Positions 16,438-25,303 of a DNA stretch of 34,925 nucleotides are shown here, one piece after another. The position numbers were made by a program, and so were the translations under genes. Every line of letters starts with the position of its first letter. The stretch's first letter is position 1. The notes below the pieces were generated by a model. The model was not told the origin of the DNA, did not search any database, and saw only the letters and a list, made by a program, of their open reading frames with translations. The stretch is from an uncultured Anaerolineaceae bacterium (lineage in GTDB: Bacteria; Chloroflexota; Anaerolineae; Anaerolineales; Anaerolineaceae): NCBI GenBank assembly GCA_937863605.1, contig CALMGN010000021.1:1-34925 (forward strand), read 5' to 3'.

Positions 16438-18574
16438 TCTGGCTCCCCTGCCGCTTTTTCAAGAACGCAAAGATGCCTAGGCCCAACACAATTACCCAGA
16501 CGAGGGTAGAAATCGCCTGACCAAGGGTCAGCAGCGGGGATTTGAAGGTCAAATTGACCACATGCAATCCAGCACCTACTTCGGTTCCGATGAGAATATT
16601 GGCTATACGCAATTTATTGGAAGTTTTTCCATCCACCGTCAGGATCCAACCGGGGTAATCGATCATAGATAAAACCACCAATCCTGGCCCTTGCACTTCG
16701 GCCCGCAACTGGTTTGGCGTTAGTAAAATGATCCGGCCTTCCGATAGGACCTCCTCCCCTGGCGCTGCACCAACCGGCTGCACCCACACTCTCGGTTTGG
16801 CATCCAGATTTTCATAAATGCGGGTATTGTCTGTTTGCCATACTTCGGTCAAACGAGAGTCGCTGAGTTTAAATTCGGAAACCACGTATTTAACATTAAG
16901 CAGCCCCAAAAGCTGGGTATCTGGCATTGCGCTGGCATTATCGACCTTTGGATCACCGCTGGCAAATGCCGGGACGGTGACAGAATAACCGGTGGATGGC
17001 ACACCGCTGGCCTTTGCCATGAATTCAGCCATTCCTGTAAGCTGCAGTGGGTTCACCCCATCCGCCAATTCCAGTCCCAACTCGGCAGCGGTCTGCTGTG
17101 GGATGGAATAGGACGGCGAGTAAATCCGAAAGATTCCCTCCTGGTTGGCCATATAAAGCGCCGCCCCTGCCCCTTCACTCATGACATCACACTTGGAACG
17201 AAATTGGACACCCGCTAAATTGACCCCACTTAAATCAGCAACAACCAGTACCACTAAACTGGCTGCCAGACCGCCTTTGGTAGTCCCGAATTTGTCGATC
17301 AGGAGAATCAGCCCCAGCCCCAGAGGAAATGCCGCTGCTGCCCAGGTAAATCCGACCGTCAGCGTCCCACCTATCAGGATCAGGCCAATGGTAGTAAAGA
17401 CCGCCAATGCGGCTAGCACGACCATGATTAGCATTGCCGCCGGTTTCCGTTGCCTGGAACCCGATTCAAGCAGTTCATCGAATGCGTATGCTGCAACCAT
17501 CGCCAGAGAGAAGCCAGTCAAAAACCAGGCCCGGCTGGGAACCCGCAGCAAGTTGACCAGCGGCACCTTTGCCGCAATTTCAGCCCCAGGCCACACGGAT
17601 CCCAGCGATATAGCCATCCCTATAAATGCCAGGACCAGCCAAAATCCCGCGCGCCGGCGCACCGTTTTGACGGCGATTGTGTAAACGGTGAGCAGGACTA
17701 CCGCAGCACCCGGGTAAACCACCCACTCCGCATACCCGCCAATATTCGGGAATATGAGCGCCGCCAGTTGGGCGGGCGGTAAAGAAAAATTCAAAATATC
17801 GGCCGGCGTCAGGCTTGACCGGGTGGAAAGCTGCGAAAATTGCGCCATGGGCAGCCATAAAACGGCACTCGCCCCCAGTGCAACGAGCACCTGCAAAAAA
17901 CCGCCGGGAACCCAATTTAAAAGATGTCTCAATGAATTTGCCCGGACCGCCTGCCACAATCCCCATAAGACCCAGGCACCAGCAGCGTATATCACCCAGC
18001 GCGGATCTGCCAGGAAAATCAAGCCCATCACCAGACCAGGAAGGACCGTTGCCAGGGCTGACCTGTCTTTGCACTGCTGCCGGTAGAGCTCGGCTAGAAT
18101 CAACCACGGTGTCCAGCTGACCGCATAAACCAGCGTGACATGACCTGCCGCGGCATGCGCAAACAATTTTGGCATCAACTCAAATGCAAGGCCGCCTATC
18201 AACACAGCTTCCCGACGCAGCCCAAGCCGGTTGAGTAGCAAGACCATTCCCAGCCCCCCCCACAGAACGTGCAATAGCAAGGTGAGGTTAAATCCAACCG
18301 GTTGTGGCAATCCATAGGCCAGCCACCCGGGTAAATACCACAAACCTGCCAGCGGGTCAGCGGCAAACGGCGCGCCGCTGAGGATTTGGTTTGACCACAG
18401 TGGAAACTCACCGCTTTGATGCAGCGCGTTGGTCAGATAAATGGCATTCGGGAGGTGGCTGACGGGTAAATCAGAAAACTCGGAGTGGATGCCGTAATAA
18501 AAGGTCCCCGACTGGACGATCCACGGGAGAAGCGGCAGCAGCAAGATAATAACGACCAACAACTTTCGTTTCAC
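16430..18574 (-). CDS. YfhO-like multi-pass membrane protein, second copy
   Basis: This 714-aa membrane protein has the same plan as its downstream neighbour: a dozen or so helices, a loop reading FPLWSNQILSGAPFAADPLAGLWY near residue 60 (compare PLWNPLNGLGAP in the neighbour), then an exported domain ending in MIDYPGWILTVDGK and GAGLHVVNLTF, and a last helix. It starts with GTG at 18574, whose GTGA overlaps the stop of the upstream gene by 4 nt, so it is translationally coupled. A membrane glycosyltransferase role is inferred from the family. Sequence divergence from the neighbour is large, so the two probably act on different substrates or form a heteromer. Confidence 0.82.
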   Translation of the reverse strand: MKRKLLVVIILLLPLLPWIVQSGTFYYGIHSEFSDLPVSHLPNAIYLTNALHQSGEFPLWSNQILSGAPFAADPLAGLWYLPGWLAYGLPQPVGFNLTLLLHVLWGGLGMVLLLNRLGLRREAVLIGGLAFELMPKLFAHAAAGHVTLVYAVSWTPWLILAELYRQQCKDRSALATVLPGLVMGLIFLADPRWVIYAAGAWVLWGLWQAVRANSLRHLLNWVPGGFLQVLVALGASAVLWLPMAQFSQLSTRSSLTPADILNFSLPPAQLAALIFPNIGGYAEWVVYPGAAVVLLTVYTIAVKTVRRRAGFWLVLAFIGMAISLGSVWPGAEIAAKVPLVNLLRVPSRAWFLTGFSLAMVAAYAFDELLESGSRQRKPAAMLIMVVLAALAVFTTIGLILIGGTLTVGFTWAAAAFPLGLGLILLIDKFGTTKGGLAASLVVLVVADLSGVNLAGVQFRSKCDVMSEGAGAALYMANQEGIFRIYSPSYSIPQQTAAELGLELADGVNPLQLTGMAEFMAKASGVPSTGYSVTVPAFASGDPKVDNASAMPDTQLLGLLNVKYVVSEFKLSDSRLTEVWQTDNTRIYENLDAKPRVWVQPVGAAPGEEVLSEGRIILLTPNQLRAEVQGPGLVVLSMIDYPGWILTVDGKTSNKLRIANILIGTEVGAGLHVVNLTFKSPLLTLGQAISTLVWVIVLGLGIFAFLKKRQGSQNG

Positions 18575-20097
18575 GAATCCACCCCGGTTTGGTAAATGGT
18601 CACATCAGCACTTTTGTATACTACCGGAAACTGGTCTGCCCAGGTCAGGTCACTTCCGAATTCTCTTTCGAGCGGACCGATAAAAACGTAATCAACACCC
18701 ATCATCTCGATGTATTCCAAGATCTCATTTGGGCTTTTCATACCATAAAATATTTGCTCGAGGGTCAACTGGGTTAGATAAGCATTAGGGGTTTCTAATG
18801 GATGCCCGAATACCACCCGCCAGCCGGTTTCACCCGGAATGATAATACCGGTTCTAGGAGCAGACAGAACGACATTTTCCTGTGGCCGGTTCGCTAACAT
18901 CCAATCGAAAGCGGATTGCATGGACTTCGGATAGAACAAATCTGGTTGGTGTTGTTGAACCTCTTTGATCGCAAAACCGATGACCACCAGATTCGTCATA
19001 AAGGACACAGCAATAACCAACATTGCTCCCGTCCGCAAGAATCTTCTGCCCTGGTCAATTGCCCAATCAATCGTAATGGCTGCCAGACAGGCAAGCGGAA
19101 TGTAATAACCCAATAAGAAACGACGCTGGAGTTGAAACGGGAAAAATGCCAAAAACAGCCCCGCGACCGACCACACAACCAGGAGTTTGTACTCTTTGAT
19201 CTGGCCAGATCTAACCATCTGAACAATTGCCCAAACTGCGAGGATAAGAGGGGGGGAAAAGCTGACCAAAACGTCCCAAAGCATAGGAGTAATGGCAATA
19301 TTTTGAGCATCCCACCCTGCCAGCACGGGATCGGTTTTAAGGACAACCAACTGGTAGATCAGGATTAAGCCGCCTGGAATCAAAAACCAAAGGTTCCACC
19401 AGCGGATGGGATTCTGCTTCTTAATCATGTCCCACAACTGGATGCCGCCTGCTACCACGCCAGCAACAACCACCCCAAATTGCAGGATAACACCCAACAG
19501 CATCCCCTTCAGTACCAGCCAGACAATATTCTTCCGTTTGAAAGGTTTTCGCAGTTGGACAAAAAAATCGATGACCAGCGCCAACCCCAGCGGAAAATGA
19601 GGATTGGTATACATGGATAAGAAGGGATAAGCTTCTGGGATCCAAAAATCACCAGTGAACCAGCTAAACATAGCTCCTAACCAGCCTAAACCCGAACCAA
19701 AGCAAACGAGCACAAGGGCAATTGTTTTTGCCATCAAACCGCGCCCATCTAAATAAACATCGACAAATCGATATAACATCAACCAAAGCAGAATCGCGCC
19801 TGACACACGGGCTGCATGGTAAGTAAAAACGAGAGATAATCCTAGCCAGCGGGCAACATGACCGAGGAAAATATAAAACAAATAGATATAGTTTTCTCCA
19901 GGAGCCACGCTTGAACTCAACATTGAAAATTGCCAGGACCCCAGCCAGCCCTCGCGCATTTTACCAATGTAGGAATTGCCGTCGATGATATTCAGCAAAA
20001 ACCCATTAAACACCAAATCTTCTCCACCGCCTCGGACCCCGATCACATAGGGGAGCGTGATTAGCAAGATGAGGAAGACCAGTACCTTTATTTTCAT
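18571..20097 (-). CDS. GT-C-like multi-pass membrane protein (paralogue A)
   Basis: This 508-aa protein has an N-terminal membrane helix, a first external loop (VFNGFLLNIIDGNSYIGKMREGW) placed like the acidic catalytic loop of GT-C glycosyltransferases, about ten further helices, and a soluble C-terminal domain (about 400-508) ending in a segment reading MMGVDYVFIGPLEREFG. GT-C enzymes transfer sugars from polyprenyl-phosphate donors to acceptors outside the membrane; that function is inferred, since no catalytic residue can be proved by eye. It is clearly paralogous to the next gene upstream. It overlaps that gene by 4 nt (ATGA) and the downstream gene by 4 nt. Confidence 0.78.
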   Translation of the reverse strand: MKIKVLVFLILLITLPYVIGVRGGGEDLVFNGFLLNIIDGNSYIGKMREGWLGSWQFSMLSSSVAPGENYIYLFYIFLGHVARWLGLSLVFTYHAARVSGAILLWLMLYRFVDVYLDGRGLMAKTIALVLVCFGSGLGWLGAMFSWFTGDFWIPEAYPFLSMYTNPHFPLGLALVIDFFVQLRKPFKRKNIVWLVLKGMLLGVILQFGVVVAGVVAGGIQLWDMIKKQNPIRWWNLWFLIPGGLILIYQLVVLKTDPVLAGWDAQNIAITPMLWDVLVSFSPPLILAVWAIVQMVRSGQIKEYKLLVVWSVAGLFLAFFPFQLQRRFLLGYYIPLACLAAITIDWAIDQGRRFLRTGAMLVIAVSFMTNLVVIGFAIKEVQQHQPDLFYPKSMQSAFDWMLANRPQENVVLSAPRTGIIIPGETGWRVVFGHPLETPNAYLTQLTLEQIFYGMKSPNEILEYIEMMGVDYVFIGPLEREFGSDLTWADQFPVVYKSADVTIYQTGVDS

Positions 20098-21632
20098 CGT
20101 CCCAAATTCGTTCGGTAGAGGGTCACGTCGGGGTTTTCATAGGCTACGGTGAAATCTTTCGTCCACGAAATATCACCGCCCAAAGTCCGTTCGCGCGGGC
20201 CGACAAAGACGATATCGATCCCAAATGTACCGACATATTGTTCCACAACAGCCGGGCTCATCTGACCGGAAAATATTTGTTCGACCTCCCGCTTACGTTG
20301 GTCGGAATTTGGTGTTTCATAAGGATGGCCGTAAACCACCCGCCAGCCAGTCGCTCCCGGGATGATTGCCGCCGTCCCCGGCGCAGCCAATACGACCAAG
20401 TCGTCTCTGCGATTGGCTAACATCCAGTCAAATGCCCCCTGCATGCTTTCGGAATAGTATAACTCAGGTTGATGCCGTGCCGCTGCCGACAAACCCCCAA
20501 TCATGATAAACAGGTTACTAATCATAGAGGCTGCAACCGCCATGATGGCGCCAACCCGCAATAATTTTTTACCGGAAACCACCAACCAATCGATTGCAAC
20601 CGCCGAAAGGCAGGCGATTGGAATGAATAACCCTAACAAGAAACGGCGCTGAAGTTGAAAAGGGAGGTAAGCCAGAATTAAACCAGCCGCCAACCAAACG
20701 AGCAGAAGTTTATAATCCTCGATCTTGCGCGATTTAATTAATCCGACGATTACAGCCACAGCGAGAATGAGCGCAGGGGATAAGCTGATTAAAATATCCC
20801 AAAGCGGAGGGGTGTAAGTCAAATTCTGGGCATTCCACCCGGCCAAAACCGGATCGGATTGAATCACGGCATACTGATAGATGAGGAATAAACCACCAGG
20901 AATCAAAAAACCGAGCATCCACCAGCGAACCGGGTGCGTTCTCTTAATGAGCTCCCACAATTGCACACCGCCCGCCACTAAGCCAGCCACCACCACCCCA
21001 AACGGCATCACAATTGCCAGTATGATTCCCTTTGCCACCAGCCAGGCAAGATCCCCTCGGGTGGTTGAACGTCGCAAATGAATAAAGAAATCGAGGATTA
21101 ACGCCAACCCGAGCGGAAAATGCGGGTTGGAATACATGCTCAAGAAGGGATAGGCTTCCGCAACCCAGAAATCAGCAGTGAACCCTCCAAAAAAGGCTGC
21201 CAACCACCCGAAACCCGACCCGAAACACAGCAGAGCAAAGGCAATGGTTTTCGTTCTTGGACTGTGCCATTCCAAATAGACATCCACGAAGCGATATAAC
21301 GTCAGGCAAAGCAGGAAAGCGCCCATCACCCGGACGGCATGGAATGTGATAATCAGGGGTAACCCCAGCCAGCGGGAAGCATGACCGAGGAAAATATAAA
21401 ACAAAAATAAAAAGCTTCCATGGGGAGCCTGGCTGGAATTTAGTAAAGTAAATTGCCAATGACCGAGCCAACCTTCGCGCATCTTGCTGAGGTAGGAATT
21501 TCCGTCGATGGGATTCAACAAGAAACCGTTAAATACCAGGCTGTCTCCCCCGCTTCGAGCCGCGAACAGGTAGGGGAGCGTCACCAGCACAATCGTCAAT
21601 GAAGTAAGAATGATAAAGCTGCGCTTTGACAT
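20094..21632 (-). CDS. GT-C-like multi-pass membrane protein (paralogue B)
   Basis: This 512-aa protein is the first gene of the minus-strand membrane operon. It is collinear with paralogue A over its whole length, sharing long identical or near-identical blocks such as VFNGFLLN-IDGNSY-KMREGWLG, NPHFPLGLAL, QLQRRFLLG and SMQGAFDWMLANR (compare SMQSAFDWMLANR). The C-terminal domain ends with VFVGPRERTLGGD and VTLYRTNLG. The same membrane plan and the same inferred GT-C role apply. The ATG at 21632 lies just downstream of a reasonable promoter. The tandem arrangement points to a local duplication followed by divergence. Confidence 0.78.
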   Translation of the reverse strand: MSKRSFIILTSLTIVLVTLPYLFAARSGGDSLVFNGFLLNPIDGNSYLSKMREGWLGHWQFTLLNSSQAPHGSFLFLFYIFLGHASRWLGLPLIITFHAVRVMGAFLLCLTLYRFVDVYLEWHSPRTKTIAFALLCFGSGFGWLAAFFGGFTADFWVAEAYPFLSMYSNPHFPLGLALILDFFIHLRRSTTRGDLAWLVAKGIILAIVMPFGVVVAGLVAGGVQLWELIKRTHPVRWWMLGFLIPGGLFLIYQYAVIQSDPVLAGWNAQNLTYTPPLWDILISLSPALILAVAVIVGLIKSRKIEDYKLLLVWLAAGLILAYLPFQLQRRFLLGLFIPIACLSAVAIDWLVVSGKKLLRVGAIMAVAASMISNLFIMIGGLSAAARHQPELYYSESMQGAFDWMLANRRDDLVVLAAPGTAAIIPGATGWRVVYGHPYETPNSDQRKREVEQIFSGQMSPAVVEQYVGTFGIDIVFVGPRERTLGGDISWTKDFTVAYENPDVTLYRTNLGR

Positions 21633-21648
21633 GGGAAGTATGATTTAA

Positions 21649-21677
21649 AGTATACTTGAGAAGAAATAGGTGCGCAA
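21649..21677 (-). promoter_or_regulatory. Candidate promoter for the membrane-protein operon
   Basis: On the minus strand TTGCGC (plus coordinates 21672-21677) and TATACT (21649-21654) are spaced exactly 17 nt apart. The -10 box matches five of six bases, the -35 box three. The leader to the ATG at 21632 would be about 10 nt. Confidence 0.5.
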
Positions 21678-21688
21678 CGCGTGCACCT
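21668..21688. repeat. Inverted repeat in the divergent promoter region (possible operator)
   Basis: AGGTGC (21668-21673) and GCACCT (21683-21688) form perfect 6-nt arms with a 9-nt GC-rich spacer. The element overlaps the minus-strand -35 box and lies just upstream of the plus-strand promoter, a position suited to a dimeric regulator of both divergent transcripts. Six-base arms can arise by chance. Confidence 0.35.
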
Positions 21689-21698
21689 TACATAATTG

Positions 21699-21730
21699 TT
21701 GACAAACCCATCCCATAAATAACCTATAAT
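21699..21730 (+). promoter_or_regulatory. Promoter of the zinc-ribbon gene, predicted leaderless
   Basis: A perfect TTGACA (21699-21704) and a perfect TATAAT (21725-21730) are present, although the 20-nt spacer is longer than ideal. The ATG at 21738 follows the -10 box after exactly 7 nt, where transcription normally starts. No Shine-Dalgarno lies between. The mRNA is therefore predicted to begin at or next to the start codon. Confidence 0.6.
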
Positions 21731-21737
21731 TTAAACT

Positions 21738-22439
21738 ATGAGCCACAGCTTTCACCTTTACCAGCTCCAAAAAATTGACACCCAGCTCGACCAGGGGGCG
21801 GCTCGCATCCTCGAAATAAAGACAAATATCGATGGCGATCGCCGTGTGCAGGATGCGCAAACGCTGGTAGACGAAAGTCTGGCCGGCCTGAAAGCCGCTC
21901 AAGCGCAACTTACCAAAATCGAACAGGAAACTGCCGCCAAACGGATGAAACTTGAACAGAGCGAATCATCTTTGTACGGTGGAAAGGTAAAAATTCCCAA
22001 AGAGCTGCAAGACCTGCAGCACGAAGTTTCCTCACTTAAGCGGATCATTTCAGGTCTGGAAGATCAACAGCTCGAAGCTATGATGAAAGTTGAAGAAGAC
22101 CAGGCTAAGTGTGAGTCCGCGGGAAAGCATTTGGTCCGCATCCAGGGAGAATCTGCCAGCGACCACGCAGTATTGGCGGGTGAGAACGGGATGTTGGCAG
22201 CTTTAATGGAGCGTTTGCAGATTGAACGAGCTGCAATTGTCAACCAGGTTGATTCAGTTTTCCTCGAAGAATATGCCAGACTGCGAAAGAATAAACGTGG
22301 AGTTGCTGTTGCCACCCTTTCAGAAGACACCTGTTCGGCGTGCGGCTCATTGATTACCGCTGCAGAACGTCAGATCGCTCGCTCGCCAACCCAAGTTTCT
22401 CATTGCCCTTCCTGTGGTCGATTCCTTTACGGTGGTTAG
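21738..22439 (+). CDS. Coiled-coil protein with C4 zinc ribbon (CdsZ-like)
   Basis: This 233-aa cytoplasmic protein has residues 1-180 forming a long helical, heptad-rich coiled coil. The start (LYQLQKIDTQLDQGAARILEI) matches the widespread bacterial family of coiled-coil plus zinc-ribbon proteins. The C-terminus holds a zinc ribbon with C199-x2-C202 and C223-x2-C226. Members are RNA- or ribosome-associated or act as adaptors; a specific role cannot be assigned here. The ATG follows a -10 box by 7 nt with no Shine-Dalgarno. Nine bases separate its stop from the NACHT-HEAT gene, so the two are probably co-expressed. Confidence 0.88.
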   Translation: MSHSFHLYQLQKIDTQLDQGAARILEIKTNIDGDRRVQDAQTLVDESLAGLKAAQAQLTKIEQETAAKRMKLEQSESSLYGGKVKIPKELQDLQHEVSSLKRIISGLEDQQLEAMMKVEEDQAKCESAGKHLVRIQGESASDHAVLAGENGMLAALMERLQIERAAIVNQVDSVFLEEYARLRKNKRGVAVATLSEDTCSACGSLITAAERQIARSPTQVSHCPSCGRFLYGG

Positions 22440-22448
22440 GTCACGCTA

Positions 22449-24959
22449 ATGTTCCAAAACTTTGACAAAGTTTCCTTTTGGCTTGGTTTTTTAGCCGCCA
22501 GTTTATTCTGGTGGATCGCCGTACGACTTTGGCGGCATTTTCCACAGGCTAAGACCCTGCTGAAAAATCGTTTTACCAACCTGCGCGCCCAGCAAATTGC
22601 CGGGATTGATGGGACTTTACGCCGTGAAGTGTTAAAACGCGCCCAGCGCAATCATCTGGCTGGGATGCTATTTTCACTGGAGGAAATCCTGGTTGTTCCA
22701 CGGCTGCAAGCCCCGCCCCCGCAGGTTGACCCCGATAACCCTGACCCGTTTGGCAGTTTCCGGCCGCCCATCATCCCAAACCTTCCTTACGTTCCTCAGT
22801 TTTCCTCCCAGTACGGCGGTGAAAGCTTATCGTTGGTTCGGACAGTCCGTTCTGGATTGGATCTTGCGATCATTGGCCATCCGGGAGCCGGAAAAACAGC
22901 CGCATTAGCATACCTGGCCTCGCTTTTTGCCCGGAAAGATATTTCGCTCGGCTCAATGGCACAGTATTTCCCCATCTACCTTCATGTCAACGATATCGAG
23001 GACCTGGCGGATACAAATCAGGAACCAGCGGATATCCTCATCAAGGCGCTGTCATGGAACACGCCCGCCACCAGCCGTCCTCAGTTGCCAGGGTTTATTC
23101 ATAAAACGATAGCTGGCAAAAAAAACATATTAATCCTGGATGGATTGGATGAAATTCCGTTTGATTCATACCAACAAGCAGTAGGTTTCCTCTCACGCCT
23201 GGTTAAAGCCCAACCGAAACTGCGCATTGTCACCACTGCCGCCCTCGATCGTGCGAACGGATTATTCGAGTTAGGCATCGAGCCAATGCCCCTTGCCGGA
23301 TGGACTCGCGGAGAAATCACCAGTTTCGCCAAAAGATGGGGAAGCTTGTGGAACACCCACATTGTTCCACAGAAAGGTACGGACAATGGCAGTTCAATTG
23401 ATGATCTGCTCATCAATACCTGGCAGGCTGCGGACGGTGATTTTTACACACCCATCGAGTTAACCTGCCGGCTGTGGGGGGCATACTCGGGTGATCTACC
23501 CGGCGCTCGCGGCGTGGATGCCGTATCGGCGTTTTTTAGCCGGCTCGAGAGCCAGGGGGTTAGTCTGCAATCCCTGGCCAGCCTGGCTGACCAGTTAATC
23601 ACAATGAAGCAGGGCTTTACGACTTACATCGATGCCGAAAAAGAATTCACGACTTCGGGGTCATCCTACAGTAATTTGATTGACGAGCGTCCCCGCCAAA
23701 CGGTTACACAAAACCCGGTGATTCAAATTCCGTTGGAAAACCTGCGGCTGGACAAAAAGCTGCGGAGTGCTACCAGCGAGGAAAAAAGCGTTGATAAATT
23801 GATCGAAATGGGAGTACTGCGTGAGCACCCCCACGAACGGCTTTCTTTTTCGAGTCCGGTCTTGTGGGGATATGTCGCAGCCCTCTCCAATTACACCTAT
23901 GATTTGTCGTCCAAATCGCCAGATGACGATCCGTGGAGCGCCGAGTCAGAATTTTTCCATTATTTGATATCCAGTACGCCAGCAGAGTGGTTAAAAGCAT
24001 ATCTTGCCGAGGATACAGCTCCGTTCTATTTGCGGACAACCCTGGTTGCACTATGGATGCGGGATCTCACGCCCGGCAGCGCAAACCGTTCATTCATCAT
24101 GCGCCATTTGTTAGCGCTTACCCAACTGGAAACTCTGCCTTATCCCACCCGGTTGGGGTTGTTGGGTGCGGCAGCCATGTCCAATGACCCGGCGCAGATT
24201 TTACTAATGAAGCAACTGGCAAGTTCTGCCTCGGTGCCATTAAAACAAATAGCCGCCTTATGCTCAGGGATTCTGCGCGATCCAAAATCCATCGCTGAGC
24301 TCACCACTGCTGGGACCGATGAACAAGAATTGGTTCGCTTTGCCGCTTGTTTCGCAATTGCTGCCCTGGAAACCCCTGAAGCCCAGGCGACCATCGAAAG
24401 CACCATCAATCAAGGTGACGAACACATGCGGTTAGCTGTAGCGGAAGCGGCCGCTTCCCGGCCTCCGTGGGGGCACAAGCTGCTCCGGGATGCTGCGTCC
24501 TCCGCAGATATTCTCACCCGGCGGGCAGCCATATTCGGACTGATGCAAGTCAAATCCCCCTGGGTCGCCGAGTTGTTTGAAAAAATCGCCACAGAGGACG
24601 GTCAATTTGTCGTGCGAAATTTAGCTGGCAGCGCCATGGAAACCTTGCAGCGTGATCGGAACAATCAGCGTGTTGTCCAGGGTTCGCCCATTGACACGCC
24701 CTGGCTGATTACTTACGCCGCCAAGAGTGGGCGCGGAATTCCCCGCAATGAATCACCGGTCCCCCTGCTGCTCAAGGTCGCCAGTTCAGGCAATCCTGAC
24801 CAGCAAATTGCCGCTGTCCAGCTGCTGGCACGCTGCCAGGATGAGTCGGCCGTCGAAGGTATCCGCACAGCACTCGGTGCCGCCGATCTTGACCTGCGGG
24901 TCGCTGCTCACTATGCACTCTGGTTCGCCAACCTCACCCACACGAATTCGGCATCATAA
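22449..24959 (+). CDS. Membrane-anchored NACHT-type STAND ATPase with HEAT repeats
   Basis: This 836-aa protein has one membrane helix near the N-terminus (about 9-27), a basic linker, then a STAND NTPase of the NACHT class: Walker A GHPGAGKT (143-150) and Walker B ILILDGLDEIP (D231, D234, E235), whose doubled acidic pattern is the NACHT hallmark. A helical middle region (about 300-540) probably includes a winged helix. The C-terminal third (about 560-830) is alpha-helical, HEAT/armadillo-like (AACFAIAAL, LAVAEAAASR, TRRAAIFGLM, VAAHYALWF). STAND proteins act as ligand-triggered switches that oligomerise; HEAT repeats would sense the ligand. The usual effector domain is absent, replaced by the membrane anchor. 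No Shine-Dalgarno is obvious; coupling to the zinc-ribbon gene is likely. Confidence 0.87.
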   Translation: MFQNFDKVSFWLGFLAASLFWWIAVRLWRHFPQAKTLLKNRFTNLRAQQIAGIDGTLRREVLKRAQRNHLAGMLFSLEEILVVPRLQAPPPQVDPDNPDPFGSFRPPIIPNLPYVPQFSSQYGGESLSLVRTVRSGLDLAIIGHPGAGKTAALAYLASLFARKDISLGSMAQYFPIYLHVNDIEDLADTNQEPADILIKALSWNTPATSRPQLPGFIHKTIAGKKNILILDGLDEIPFDSYQQAVGFLSRLVKAQPKLRIVTTAALDRANGLFELGIEPMPLAGWTRGEITSFAKRWGSLWNTHIVPQKGTDNGSSIDDLLINTWQAADGDFYTPIELTCRLWGAYSGDLPGARGVDAVSAFFSRLESQGVSLQSLASLADQLITMKQGFTTYIDAEKEFTTSGSSYSNLIDERPRQTVTQNPVIQIPLENLRLDKKLRSATSEEKSVDKLIEMGVLREHPHERLSFSSPVLWGYVAALSNYTYDLSSKSPDDDPWSAESEFFHYLISSTPAEWLKAYLAEDTAPFYLRTTLVALWMRDLTPGSANRSFIMRHLLALTQLETLPYPTRLGLLGAAAMSNDPAQILLMKQLASSASVPLKQIAALCSGILRDPKSIAELTTAGTDEQELVRFAACFAIAALETPEAQATIESTINQGDEHMRLAVAEAAASRPPWGHKLLRDAASSADILTRRAAIFGLMQVKSPWVAELFEKIATEDGQFVVRNLAGSAMETLQRDRNNQRVVQGSPIDTPWLITYAAKSGRGIPRNESPVPLLLKVASSGNPDQQIAAVQLLARCQDESAVEGIRTALGAADLDLRVAAHYALWFANLTHTNSAS

Positions 24960-24985
24960 ATCTGCGAACTCTATATATTTAATTT

Positions 24986-25303
24986 CTAGCCTAATGCGGT
25001 AATAATTTTCCGCTGAAGCTCTTCGGCGGATAAACCGGTTATGGTCACCAGGCGTTCATTCGAAGGGAAACTGCCAAGCAATTCCACCTGGTGCGGTTTT
25101 ACGCCTAACAATGCAGTCATAAAGGCAAGTAAACCAGCATCGATTTCTGACTTGGTTTTCGTCGTGAGTTGGATATAGACCTTCCCTTCACGACTAATTC
25201 GCAAAACCCGATTCTGAACAGCGTTAACTTTGACGTTGACCGCAATGGCAGCGCCGGTCCGTCCGTCACGAAATTGGGGGTTGGAGAGCAGACTCGATTT
25301 CAT
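24986..25303 (-). CDS. yggU: DUF167 (YggU) family protein
   Basis: This 105-aa protein is of the small alpha/beta DUF167 family. The core motifs are AVNVKVNAVQNRV, a segment beginning GKVYIQLTTKTKSEIDAG, a conserved small helix, and VELLGSFPSNERLVTITGLSAEEL (the family usually has a GxxSRxK pattern here, partly replaced). Function is unknown in all bacteria; it is often linked to yggT and yggS. The ATG at 25303 overlaps the yggT stop (ATGA). The frame extends upstream to 25336, but that part lies inside yggT, so the internal Met was chosen. It is the last gene of the minus-strand run and converges with the NACHT-HEAT gene 26 nt away. Confidence 0.88.
   Translation of the reverse strand: MKSSLLSNPQFRDGRTGAAIAVNVKVNAVQNRVLRISREGKVYIQLTTKTKSEIDAGLLAFMTALLGVKPHQVELLGSFPSNERLVTITGLSAEELQRKIITALG

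Noticed and set aside
22449-24959. NACHT gene as evidence for a defence island
   Set aside because: The neighbours are housekeeping genes, with no restriction, toxin, integrase or CRISPR genes in the window, so island status is not supported.
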